In this document: one piece after another, positions 9,541 through 18,631 of the stretch | Layout: each line of letters opens with the position of its first letter | How positions within the stretch are numbered: position 1 is the first letter of the stretch | Source: Prorocentrum cordatum | Taxonomy: Eukaryota; Sar; Dinophyceae; Prorocentrales; Prorocentraceae | NCBI GenBank assembly: GCA_963575745.1 | Contig: CAUYUJ010020693.1 | Location: 651,791-715,790, forward strand | Direction: 5' to 3' | DNA: 64,000 nt | The notes under the pieces: model-generated | The model's database searches: none | Told to the model about the DNA's origin: nothing | What the model saw: the letters and a program-made list of their open reading frames with translations, nothing else | Position numbers and translations under genes: made by a program

Positions 9541-10512
9541 ATGCAGAGCTTCCTCGTGCTCTTCTGCTACGCCGCCAGGCTGGTCAGCTCCCTCCGCCAT
9601 CCCCAGGCGTCCGCGGCGCCCGCGCCGTCTCCGCGCCTGGCGGCTGCCGCAGACGCCCCCTCGCGGCGGGACCGGATCGCTGTGTTCTCCGCCCAATTTG
9701 GCGGTCGAGACCGTATTGCGTATAGAACGACAATTCATGGGGACATGGGTGAGGACACGGGTGATGAGGACGTCGGTTTCACTCGATGGGCTGAGGCATC
9801 TGGTCCGGCGGGGGAAAAGCTTCCAGATAGTGTCGATATGTTTCTTTATACCGATATGATCAACGTTTCGCAAACAAACACTTCGGCATGGAAGTTCGTA
9901 TACCCGGCGATGCAGTCAGAACAGCTTTGCGATGACAACGTATTATGTCAGTGGAAAGGGAACCATCATCTCACGCCGTCCCAGAAAAAGATGAAGTCCA
10001 TTTTGGCATCAAAGTTTTTCAAGATACGCTGGATTGCCGAAAGCAAACAATATGATTACATACTCTGGATGGATGGTAAATATTTGATAAGAAACCAGAA
10101 TCTGATTGAGACAATCAAGGCATATATGGGGAAGACTGTTGACATGCTTGTCATGAGACACCCTGGGAGAAAGCTTGTTGCGCAGGAGGTGGGCCCAGCA
10201 AGCGAGCGTGCAGCGAATCTCTTGGGTGATCCTTCTGTCATCCAGAGAGCAAGAGAAATATTTGAAGGGTACTTGCATGAGGGTTTTTCTGATAAGATTG
10301 GACTCTTTGATTCAGCCATGTTCATCGTGAGACCAGCGCGCGTGCGTGATATGTTCATCGATTGGTGGCACGAAGTACAGCGAGGAGTTCCTCGTGATCA
10401 GATATCGTTGCCTTGGATGATCCAGAAGCATGGCATCAACTTCGTCTCCATAGTGCCTAAACCCTGTGCCGTCTTAGGCCGAGGCTGCAAGAACCCACAT
10501 GCGCATCTTTGA
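9541..10512 (+). CDS. DUF616 (TOD1/MUCI70-type) glycosyltransferase-like protein
   Basis: An intact 323-residue, intronless frame starting at the first ATG after the relic leaders. Residues 1-25 form a hydrophobic signal or anchor (MQSFLVLFCYAARLVSSL) before a short Ala/Pro linker. The domain begins at DRIAVFSAQFGG and has the family hallmarks: YDYILWMDGKYLI (about residues 171-183), the RHPG block near 206 with a following Glu, DSAMFIVR (about 258), and RDQISLPWMIQKHGI (about 285-299). DUF616 proteins are Golgi-type, glycosyltransferase-related enzymes; substrate unknown. Base composition is clearly more AT-rich than the repeats on both sides. Position, leader and poly-A imply retroposition, yet the frame is undamaged, so it may be expressed. 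Confidence 0.85.
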   Translation: MQSFLVLFCYAARLVSSLRHPQASAAPAPSPRLAAAADAPSRRDRIAVFSAQFGGRDRIAYRTTIHGDMGEDTGDEDVGFTRWAEASGPAGEKLPDSVDMFLYTDMINVSQTNTSAWKFVYPAMQSEQLCDDNVLCQWKGNHHLTPSQKKMKSILASKFFKIRWIAESKQYDYILWMDGKYLIRNQNLIETIKAYMGKTVDMLVMRHPGRKLVAQEVGPASERAANLLGDPSVIQRAREIFEGYLHEGFSDKIGLFDSAMFIVRPARVRDMFIDWWHEVQRGVPRDQISLPWMIQKHGINFVSIVPKPCAVLGRGCKNPHAHL

Positions 10513-10716
10513 GAGCGCCGCCACACTGAACACGCACAACACACCACGCACACAGCACACATCGCACACGTTTTCATTCTCAGCGCGCGTTTGGCGCAGC
10601 TCGCGGTTGGCGCGCATTTGGCGCGTCGACTGCTTCGCCTTCCGGCACCTTCTGGTAACCGACGTGTTTGTTGGTTGCCAGAACGAGCGGCAAAAAAAAA
10701 AGGCACCCCAGTCCGC
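10513..10716 (+). other. Retrogene 3' end: poly-A tract and candidate target-site duplication
   Basis: About 180 nt after the stop lies A10 (10,692-10,701). It is followed by AGGCACCCCAGTCCGC, which matches AGGCACCCATGTCCGC immediately before the relic leaders (9437-9452) at 14 of 16 positions. Leader, body, poly-A and flanking repeat are the expected footprint of LINE-type mRNA retroposition. The surrounding DNA is repetitive, so chance similarity of the flanks is not excluded. Confidence 0.6.
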
Positions 10717-11036
10717 CCACTACGGTCCCAAGAGGGGCCCCTGGGGGGAATTCGAACCCACATTTTGAGGCCTCCGTTCCAAGAGGACCCCGGAGATCGC
10801 CAGCAGGCCCCCAAGAACCTCCCCAAGAGGACCCGAAAAGGCTCCCAAGAGCCCCGAGAGTGGCCCTAAGAGGTGTCAAAACTGCCTCCACGAGGCTGCC
10901 CAGAGACTTCCCCAGAGATCCGAACAGGCCTTCAAGAGGTCTCACACCAACAACCCAGGCCCGGTGGCCCATCCCTTCTGTCCTCACATTTCGAGGTCTC
11001 GAGCCCGAGAGGCCCCCAAGAATCGGGTATAGCCAG
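10717..11036. repeat. CCCAAGAGG-type degenerate minisatellite
   Basis: Short units (CCCAAGAGGACCC, GGCCCCCAAGA) similar to 9090-9452. No gene seen. Confidence 0.65.
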
Positions 11037-11073
11037 TCCGTAGCCATTTTGGCTCAAGCACTTCTGGCTCAAG
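11037..11073 (+). other. Tandem double relic spliced leader
   Basis: 11,037-11,058 is an exact 22-nt leader. It is followed directly by CACTTCTGGCTCAAG (11,059-11,073), a decayed 15-nt remnant of an older leader. As at 9453, this marks two rounds of retroposition. The next ATG in a convincing frame is 11,209. Confidence 0.9.
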
Positions 11074-11208
11074 AGCCCTCGGTGCAAACCGCGCAGGCGG
11101 CGCCTGTCGGCAGGCGCGCCCGTGGATCCGCAGCGGTGGCCGCACCGCCCACCGCGGGTGGCCAGGCTGCGCCACGGGCCGATCTCCGCGAGGCGTCGCG
11201 GGAGGAAC

Positions 11209-11987
11209 ATGGACGACAGCGCAACCCCGCATGCGGCAGTGCGTGCGTGGTCGAGCACCGCAGGTTCGCAAATTCAGGACGTGCTGTTCGAGCTGAACAA
11301 CAACGTGGCTCAAGAGGCAGCGGACCAGCAGGCGATTACCGAGAGGATGATCGACGACAAGTTCGCCGCGATGAGACAAGAGATGTGGGAGAGGCTGGAC
11401 GAGGTACGGATGTCCAGCGCAGGGACTTCGTGGAGCAGCTAGCGGCGCTGACCCAGGCCACCAAGGACATGGTTGCGGACGCCATGCGGGCGGGGATGGA
11501 CGCGCTGCGCCAGGACGTCGCCGGCCAGACTCCGCCTGCGGAGCCAGCGCCCCAGCCGGCCCCAGTGCTCGACGAGGCATTGGCGGAGCTGCGGGCGCGG
11601 TTGGAGGAGGCGGAGAGGAGCCACCACGGCGGCCACCACCACCATCACCGTCACCACAGATCAACAAGCAGCGTCTCCAACGACATCGGCGTGACGACAG
11701 CGCACGAGAAGGAGACTGTAGACATGTCGGTCGAGCAGGTCAAGCAGTCGTTGCGGCTCTCCGGCGCAGAGATGGACACGGATGACAACGAGGCGACCTT
11801 CGAGGCCGAGGGCGGCGATTGGGACGAGAATCGCGAGCAGTCGCAATGGACTGGAACGGCGATATTCAGGTTGCCTCCTCCTGCTCCTCCTCGAGCCGAC
11901 GGTCGGGGAGCGCGTTTTCGGCGCGCGCCCCGCGGGCTTGGAGGAGCAATGCTTTGTGGTGTAGAGTACCGCGAAAGTCGATCTTAA
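11209..11987 (+). pseudogene. Retroposed coiled-coil protein, one frameshift
   Basis: The frame from ATG 11,209 gives an amphipathic, Gln/Glu-rich helix (IQDVLFELNNNVAQEAADQQ, then MRQEMWERLDEV) but closes at 11,442. A second frame continues the same helical character without a break (DVQRRDFVEQLAALTQATKD, then LRARLEEAERSHHGGHHHH, a His-rich run, and KETVDMSVEQVKQSLRLSG), ending at 11,987. A single missing base near 11,412 would join them. The last 50 residues look like random translation. Family unknown. The relic double leader upstream supports a retroposed origin. Confidence 0.55.
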
Positions 11988-12009
11988 CCGCAGGGGGAAC
12001 CTGCATTTT

Positions 12010-12450
12010 TTTTTTCCTTCGGATTTGCACATGCGGGCTCCTTGACACGAGTTTCACGGATTGCCCCGAGTGCTCCGCAACCACGCTCCTCCATGCGCTA
12101 GTCGATCCTAGCCGCAGGGGGAACAAAAAATTGCAGATTTGCACGTGTGGGCTCCTTGACACGAATTTCATGGATTGCCCCAAGTGCTCCGCAGCCACGC
12201 TCCTCCATGTGCTAGTCGATACTAGCCGCAGGGGAAATACTGCTGGTTTGCTGCAGATTTGCACGTGCGGGCTCCTTGACACGAGTTTCATTGATTGCCC
12301 CGAGTGCTCCGCAGCCACGCTCCTCCATGTGCTAGTCGATCCGAGCCGCAGGGAGACATGCTGTTATTTTGCTGCAGATTTGCACCTGCGGGCTCCTTGA
12401 CACGAATTTCATTGATTGCCCCCATTGCTCCGCAACCAAGGTCCTCCATG
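12010..12450. repeat. 114-121 bp tandem repeat, four copies
   Basis: GATTTGCAC followed by GGGCTCCTTGACACGA recurs at 12,022, 12,136, 12,256 and 12,377. Each unit includes GATTGCCCCGAGTGCTCCGC and CTAGTCGATCCTAGCCGCAGG. The spacers (ATTTTTTTTT, GGTTTGCTGCA, GTTATTTTGC) vary most. The frame reading LQICTCGLLDTSF is a repeat translation. Confidence 0.85.
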
Positions 12451-13090
12451 TGCCCTCTTTTTTTGTTTGAGAGTCCCCATGGGGGCCCGAGGGAGCCACC
12501 AGAGGATCCCTACATGGTCGGAGAGGGCTCCATGAGGGCCCCAAGACGGCTCAGCTACCCATGACATGCCAAGAGGGGCTTGGCCGAGATGGGGCTCCCA
12601 GACGGGCCACAAAAGGCCCCAAAGGATTCCCCCACGACTGTCCAGGAGGCCGCTGAGAAGGCCCTCCAAAGGCAAAATCAAACATTTCCGATGGAAAAAC
12701 GTATATCTTTGGGAGCTTCGCTTTTCAGTTCTACCAGCGGTCGCGACGGCCCAAAAGGTTACCAAAAAATGGGCCCCAGACGGCCCCAGAGGCCCGAAAG
12801 AGGGTTCCAAGATGGGCTGAAGAGAGCTTCAAGCGGCACAGAAGAGCTGCACGACGGCCCAAGAGAGCCCGAGGGGGCCACCAGAGGATTCCTATATGGT
12901 CGGAGAGGGCCCTAGGAGGGCCTCAAGACGGGCTGAGCTCCCCACGACGAGCCAAGAGGGCCCCGGAACGGCCGAAACGGGTCTTCAGACGGGCCAACAA
13001 AGGCCCCAAAGGACTCCAAAGGAAAGCCCGGAGAAGCTCCAGAGACTGCCACAATGCTTCCAAAGAGGCTTCCGGCACGCGTTCCAGTAG
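12451..13090. repeat. Degenerate GGCCCCAAGA / GGAGAGGGC minisatellite
   Basis: A roughly 390-bp higher-order relation is visible: GAGGGAGCCACCAGAGGATCC...CATGGTCGGAGAGGGC at 12,490 returns at 12,870 as GAGGGGGCCACCAGAGGATTC...TATGGTCGGAGAGGGC. No gene seen. Confidence 0.65.
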
Positions 13091-13109
13091 GCACCCGTGT
13101 ACTGGGTGA

Positions 13110-13475
13110 GTTGAGAGAAGAGAGGAGGAGGATGACAAGGAGGAGGAGGAGGATGAGGATGAGGATGAGGAGGAAGAGGGGAAGAGGAGGAGGAGGAGGA
13201 GGAGGAGGAGAGGAGGAGAGGAGGAGGAGGAGGAGGAGGAGGAGGAGGAGGGAGGAGGAGGAGGAGAGGAGCAAGAGGAGGAGGATGAGGAGGGAGGGAG
13301 GAGGAGCAGGGGGAGGAGTAGGAGGAGGAGGAGGAGGAGGAGGAGGAGGATGAGGAGGAGGATGAGGAGGATTGTTGTGGTGGTGATGGTGAAGGGGACC
13401 ATGACCATGACGATGAAGATGAAGATGACGGGGATGAGGATGACAATGATGACGATGATCATGACCCTAGCTAGA
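13110..13475. repeat. GGA microsatellite grading into GATGA
   Basis: Nearly pure GGAGGA/GAGGAT for about 270 bp, then GATGATGACGATGA. Long frames on both strands (poly-Ser, poly-Arg/Glu) are artefacts. Confidence 0.95.
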
Positions 13476-13483
13476 ACTTGAGT

Positions 13484-13560
13484 GCGCGCGAAGCGCGCGC
13501 GATGGCTCTAGTATATATATATATATATGTATATCGTTCCAGGGCGCTCTGGAACGGCCG
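13484..13560. other. Palindrome cluster with TA tract
   Basis: Three local features lie together: TGCGCGCGAAGCGCGCGCG (13,483-13,501 region), TA dinucleotides (13,514-13,530), and the inverted repeat CGTTCCAG-ggcgct-CTGGAACG (13,536-13,557, 8-bp stem). These can extrude hairpins. No gene association is evident. Confidence 0.7.
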
Positions 13561-13594
13561 CGGCGCCCGATGCATCTTCCAGAACCGCTAGAAC

Positions 13595-14429
13595 TCAGAA
13601 ATCCCCGACATGTCCAGGACCGATTCTGTCCCGGTCCTGGGTTCGTCTCACCTGGTGAACATCGGGCGGGTGATATGGGGGGGTGACTTCAATGAGGGGG
13701 TCCTGGGCCCTCTTCCCAGACGTGCGACGTCTTGATTTTTTCAGGACGGCGACCCTAGAAATCCCGACCTTTTCCCGGGACCGGTTTTTCGTCCTGGGTC
13801 GTTTTTTGCCGGTCCCGAGGCCCGGCGAGGGCCCCCCGGGGCCGAACACAGCCCAATACCTCCCGCCCTGAATTTTAGACGACGCGATCATGTGTGGGTT
13901 CCTCGCCCCTCTGTTGGTCCCCCCCCCCCTTCCCAACCGCCCGAGAAGAGGTCGAGGCTTCGGGGGGCCCCGTTCTGAGCACGTCCGCGCGCCGCCAGGG
14001 GCGTGGGGAGGCCGCCCCCTCTGCCCTCGCCCCTCTCGTTCCCCCGTGCGCGCGCCGCCTCTCGCAGGCCTCTCGACAGGGAGAGGGTCTCCCAAAGCGT
14101 GTGGTGACGGACCGCGTGGTGACTTCGGAATCCCCAGCGCCCTCACCGCGCGGTCCGTCACCGCACGGTCTTGGGACCTCGGAGGCCCCATTCGCCCGGG
14201 ACGTCCGCGGAAAACGGCCCGAGTCCAAAGAAAACGCGGTGATCCCGAATCTCCACAGACACACCACACCAGCCCTTCTCCGATTGTCTGGTCTCGAGGG
14301 CATACCTCGGGCCTCCGGCGGCCGTTCTGGACGATCCGGGTGCCCCCCGAACGCCCGCGGCGAGGCGTCGAGGGTAACCCTGAGGCGACAAAACCTGCAG
14401 GAACCAGCTACAACCTCCAGAAAACAACG

Positions 14430-14497
<68 letters not shown>

Positions 14498-15110
14498 ACC
14501 GCTTGGGGCTCCCCGAGAGGAAGGAGTCGGCGGCGCGCCGAGGGAGGAAGTGAGAGGAGGCAGGCATTCTCAGAAGGCGGCGGGGCTTCTCAGAGCCCGC
14601 CTGGCCCCCTGAGAAGATTTGTCTGTGCCTTCGGGCAAGGCTCAGGATACTTCTCCGAGGCCCTCCGAGTCTTCTGAGAAGGTGCGCTCCTTCTCGGACG
14701 CCTGCTGGTTTTTGGGCCACAATTCGGCTGTCCGGCGGCCGCTCGGGACGATCCAGGCACCCCCAGAAGGCTCTCGGCGAGGCGCAGCTGTTGGGAAGCA
14801 CCCCGAGCCTTGAAAACCGCAGAGGACGGACGAAAGCGCCCGAACACCTCTGACCTCGAACCCGACACTCCCTGGTCGCGCCTTCCGAGTTTCCCCCCAA
14901 GGCTCGCCGCCGAAGAATCGGCGGCGAGCGAGGGTGAGAAGTGAGAAGGGGCGGGTCTTCTCAGAAGGCTCGGAAGTCTCGGAAGTCCTCTGACCTTCTG
15001 AGAAGTCTTCCAAACTTTCCCCGAAGACGCAGAACACTTCTCAGAAGGCGCGAGCGCTTCTGAGAAGTCCCGCCGCCTTTGGAGAAGGCTTTCGCCTTCT
15101 CACTTTACCC
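13595..15110. other. GC-rich non-coding stretch with TCG microsatellite
   Basis: Contains a (TCG)n run of about 65 bp at 14,431-14,496 and dispersed TTCTGAGAAGG-type words from 14,580 to 15,110. Frames on both strands are long because stops are rare at this GC content; no recognisable domain appears. Confidence 0.55.
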
Positions 15111-15935
15111 CCCCGCTCGCCGCCGACACATGCTCCTCCTCGTCTGGCTTTCGAATGATAACTAGGGTCTCCAGCGACAATTCGGGACGATCCAGGCACC
15201 CCCTCCTCCTCCTCCTCCTCTTCCTCCTCCTCCTCCTCCTCCTCGTCTGGCTTTCGGAACAGAAACCGGGTCTCCAGCGGCAGTTCCGGGACGATTTGGG
15301 CACCCCCGGATTTCCCTCGGCGAGGCGCGGCTGCCCGCAAGCATCCTGGGGCCAGAAGCCCGCCGAGAACCGACGAAACTGCCAGAACACCTCGAACCTC
15401 GAACCTCGACCTCGAAACTCGCCGCCAATTAACCTCGAACCTCGAACTCGAACCGAGAACCGATGAAATTGCCAGAACCTTGGACCTCGAACCTCGCCGC
15501 CAAATGATAGTTAAAGATGGGCCTGTTTCCCACCCACGCCACCATGAGCTGGAGGGGGGGAAGGAGGAGGAGGACGAAGAGGAGAGGGAGGAGGAGAAGG
15601 AGGTGGAGGAGGCGGAGGATCCCGAAGAGGAGCAGCTGTCGCAGGCAGGCGGTCGGGAGCTGTGGCTCCGCCTGCCGTGCGGCCAGCCCCCACCGTAGGG
15701 GCAGGAGGAGGAGGGGCAGGAGGAGGAGGAGGAGGAGGAGGAGGAGGAGGAGGAGGAGGAGGAGGAGGAGGAGGAGGAGGAGGAGGAGGAGGAGGGGGAA
15801 GAGGAGGACCCCCTCCCCCTCCAACTCATGGCGGCAGTGGCGAAAAGCAGGCCCATCGAATAGATGCCCCCCTCGCTCGCCGCCGAAAGAAGGCGCTGCT
15901 CCCCCGCTGGCCACCGCCGTCGCCGTCGCCGCCGT

Positions 15936-15976
<41 letters not shown>

Positions 15977-15991
15977 TCGTCGTCGTCGCCG

Positions 15992-16034
<43 letters not shown>

Positions 16035-16790
16035 GGTCGTTCGTCGTCGTTGTCGCCGCCGCCGTCGTTGTCGTCGTCGTCTTCGTCGTCGTCGTCGAGG
16101 AGGAAGAACGATGCGTCCTCCTCCTCCTACTCCTCCTCCTCCTCCTCCTCCTCCTCCTCCTCTCCTCTCCTCCTCCTCCTCCCCCTCCCCCTCCTCCTCC
16201 TCCTCCTCCTCCTCCTCCTCCTGCCCCTCCTCCCCCTCCTCCTTCCCCTCCTCCTCCTCCCCCCCCTCCCCTCGTGGCCCTGCCGGCCCCGCCGGCCAGG
16301 GGGGCCCGCCGGCCGAGGTCTTCGGACGCACCCAGCCAGATCAGCCAGACCAGCCAGGCCAGCCAGGTCAGTAAGGCCAGCCAACAGGCCAGCCAACAGG
16401 TCAGCCAGCAGGCCGCGGCGGCGGGCTGCGTCGGCGCCGCCGCCCTCGTCGTCCTCCTTCCTCCTCCTCCTCCTCCTGCTTTTCCTCCTCCCTTTCCTCA
16501 TCCCTTTCCTCCTCCCTTTGCTCCTCCCTTTCCTCCTCCCTTTCCTCCTCCCTTTCCTCCTCCTCGTTCTCCTCCCTTTCCTCCTCCTCGTCCTCCTCCC
16601 TTTCCTCCTCCCTTTCCTCCTGCTCCTCCTCCCTCTCTTCCTCGCCCTCCTCCTCGCCCCTCCTCGTCCCTTCCTCCAGGGCGATGCCACCTGTCGGCTT
16701 GTCCCGGGAGAAGGCTCTGTTCGTGGGGTCGAGCGGCGTAGAGATCCAGCACTCCAGCAGAACAGCCTCGCGGTCAGTCGTGGTGATCGA
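15111..16790. repeat. Stacked trinucleotide microsatellites
   Basis: CTC (15,197-15,243), GGA (15,545-15,610 and 15,700-15,800), TCG/CCG (15,915-16,095), CTC (16,115-16,270), then a TTTCCTCCTCCC 12-mer array (16,470-16,675). Two copies of the word CACCACGGTGGC-like Cys-poor Pro/Ser frames were considered and discarded. CCAGCCAGATCAGCCAGACC words occur at 16,330-16,410. Confidence 0.85.
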
Positions 16791-16793
16791 ATG

Positions 16794-17006
16794 TTAAGTC
16801 GGGCATGCCCCCCCCCCCTACAGGAGGAACATGCATAAATCATGCAAAGATAGTCGGGTGACGATGTTTTTTTGACTATTTCTAAAGATGATCGGAGTTT
16901 TTTTGTTTTTGTTTATTTATTTTGTTTTTTTTTGTGTGTGAGAGAGAAAGTATTTTGAATGATTTTTCGTCCAAAATCCGCCTGTAGGGGGACATGCCCG
17001 ACCTAA
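16794..17006. mobile_element. 213-bp MITE-like element with 26-30 bp inverted ends
   Basis: The left end TTAAGTCGGGCATG followed by a C run and CTACAGG (16,794-16,823) is the reverse complement of the right end CCTGTAGGGGG + ACATGCCCGACCTAA (16,981-17,006), allowing for C-run length and two substitutions. The interior is AT-rich with T runs, unlike the surrounding GC-rich DNA, and has no ORF. Small size, inverted ends and a foreign-looking interior fit a non-autonomous DNA transposon. TTA/TAA at the outermost bases could be a target duplication. Confidence 0.7.
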
Positions 17007-17189
17007 TCGTAGTTATCGAAGACGCCTACGGCGAATCACCGCCGCCCCCTGCCTTTCTGGAAGCGCCTGCGTGGCCGAAAGTTGGGTTTGAGCTTGGCCA
17101 AGCTACCGGGCCACGCGTTCGCCGAGTGGGTTTCGAAAGCCTACGGAGTCGGGCGAGCTATCGGACCAGGTGGTTTCCGAGCTTGCGGG

Positions 17190-18369
17190 CCTCCTGGAGG
17201 ACGTCCTGGAGGGGTCTTGGGCCGTCTTGGAGGCCTCTCTTCAGGCCATCTGGGGCCGTCTTGGGTGCATCTTGGGGCCATCTTCGCCGTCTTGGAAGCC
17301 TTCTTGTGCGGACTTGGAGGCATCTTGGAGGCCATCTTGGCCGTCTTGGAGGCCATTTTGGGCGTCTTGGGGGCCTCTTGGGCCGTCGTGGGGCCTTGTT
17401 GCGGCCCTCTTGGGGGCCTTTTGGGCTGTCGTGGGGCCATCTTGGAGGCTCTTGGGCGCTCTTGGGGCGATGTTGGGGGCCTCTTGGGCCGTCTTGGGCC
17501 GTCGGAGAGCTGATAAGAAGAACATGCCACAATGCTGCAAAAACCTAAAGCAAATCAATGATTTTGGCCCTTTCGGGCCTTCCTGGAGTTTGTCTTGGAG
17601 GCCTCTTGGGGGCCTCTTGGGCAGTCTTGGCAATCTTGGAGCCGTCTTGGGCCGTCTTGGAGGCTTCTTGGACGAACTTGAAGGCATCGTGAGCTCTCTC
17701 GGGCCGTCTTGGAGGCCATCTTGGACCATCTTGGGCGGACTTGGAGGCCATCTTGGCCGTCTTGGAGGCTATCTTGGGCATCTTGGGGGCCTCTTGGGCC
17801 GTCTTGGGGCCTTCTTGAAGCCCTCTTGGGGGCCTCTTGGGGTGTCATGGGGCATCTTGGAGGCCTCATGTGCGTCGATGTTGGGGGCCGCTTGGGCCGT
17901 CTTTGGCCGTCGGAGAGCTGAAAAGGAGCAAAAGCCAAAATACTTCAAAACCCTTAGGACAATCAATGATTTTGGCCCTGTCGGGCATTCCTGGAGGACG
18001 TCTTGGAGGGCTCTTGGGCCGTCTCGGAGGCCACTTGCGGGCCTTTTGGGCAGTCTTAGGCCATCTTGAGGCCATCTTGGGCCGTCTTGGGTGCATCTTG
18101 GGGTCATCTTGGCTGTCTTGGAGGCCATCTTGGCCGTCTTGGAGGCATCTTGGAGGCCATCTTGGCAGTCTTGGAGGCCATCTTGGGCGTCTTGGGGGCC
18201 TCTTGGGCCGTCGTGGGGCCTTGTTGGGGCCCTCTTGGGCTGTCCTGGGGCCGTCTTGGAGGCTTCTTGTGCACTTTTGGGGCGATGTTGGGGACTTCTT
18301 GGGCCGTCTTGGGCCGTCGGAATCCGAAAAGGAGCGAAACCAAAATCCCAGAGAAACCCAAGGGCAAAT
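17190..18369. repeat. 407-bp higher-order satellite of CTTGGGCCGT units (left part)
   Basis: The fine unit is 10-12 bp (CTTGGGCCGT, CTTGGAGGCC). Superimposed is a block of about 45 bp with AATCAATGATTTTGGCCC, at 17,553 and 17,961 (408 bp apart), and its left half again at 18,367. The third block is interrupted after AATCA by element P and resumes at 25,583. Apparent ORFs are repeat translations. Confidence 0.9.
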
Positions 18370-18423
18370 CATAGGAGTGCTTGCACGTGATTGTCTGTGA
18401 CCCTCCGTCTCCGCTCAAGTGCA
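18370..18423 (+). repeat. Element P repeat A1
   Basis: Matches A2 at 25,326-25,379 (CATAGGAGTGCTTGCACGTG... through CTCAAGTGCA), 53 of 54 identical. The ORF1 ATG overlaps its last base. Confidence 0.9.
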
Positions 18424-18589
18424 TGAGCGTGGGCCGGTCCATGGCCCCTGGCGCCTCCACGAGCCTGGCGGTGGGCGCCGCGGTCGGCGCTCCGGCGGCG
18501 TGGGCTGGGCTGCGCCTTCTGGGAGCCTGGCTGGGGACGCTGATCGCGGCCTCGACCACCTGCCCAGCCTGCGTCTGCCAGGCGCCCTC

Positions 18590-18631
<42 letters not shown>

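Noticed and set aside
2977-11073. Functional spliced-leader RNA genes
   Set aside because: No GT donor follows CTCAAG and no Sm-like site or short snRNA body is visible; positions upstream of ORFs favour relics.
13100-16840. Very long ORFs (up to 359 codons) encoding poly-Ser, poly-Pro, poly-Arg or poly-Glu
   Set aside because: They are translations of GGA, CTC and TCG microsatellites in all six frames, with no codon bias or domain.
17141-18372. Reverse-strand PKTAQEAP-type proteins
   Set aside because: Translation of the 10-12 bp CTTGGGCCGT satellite.
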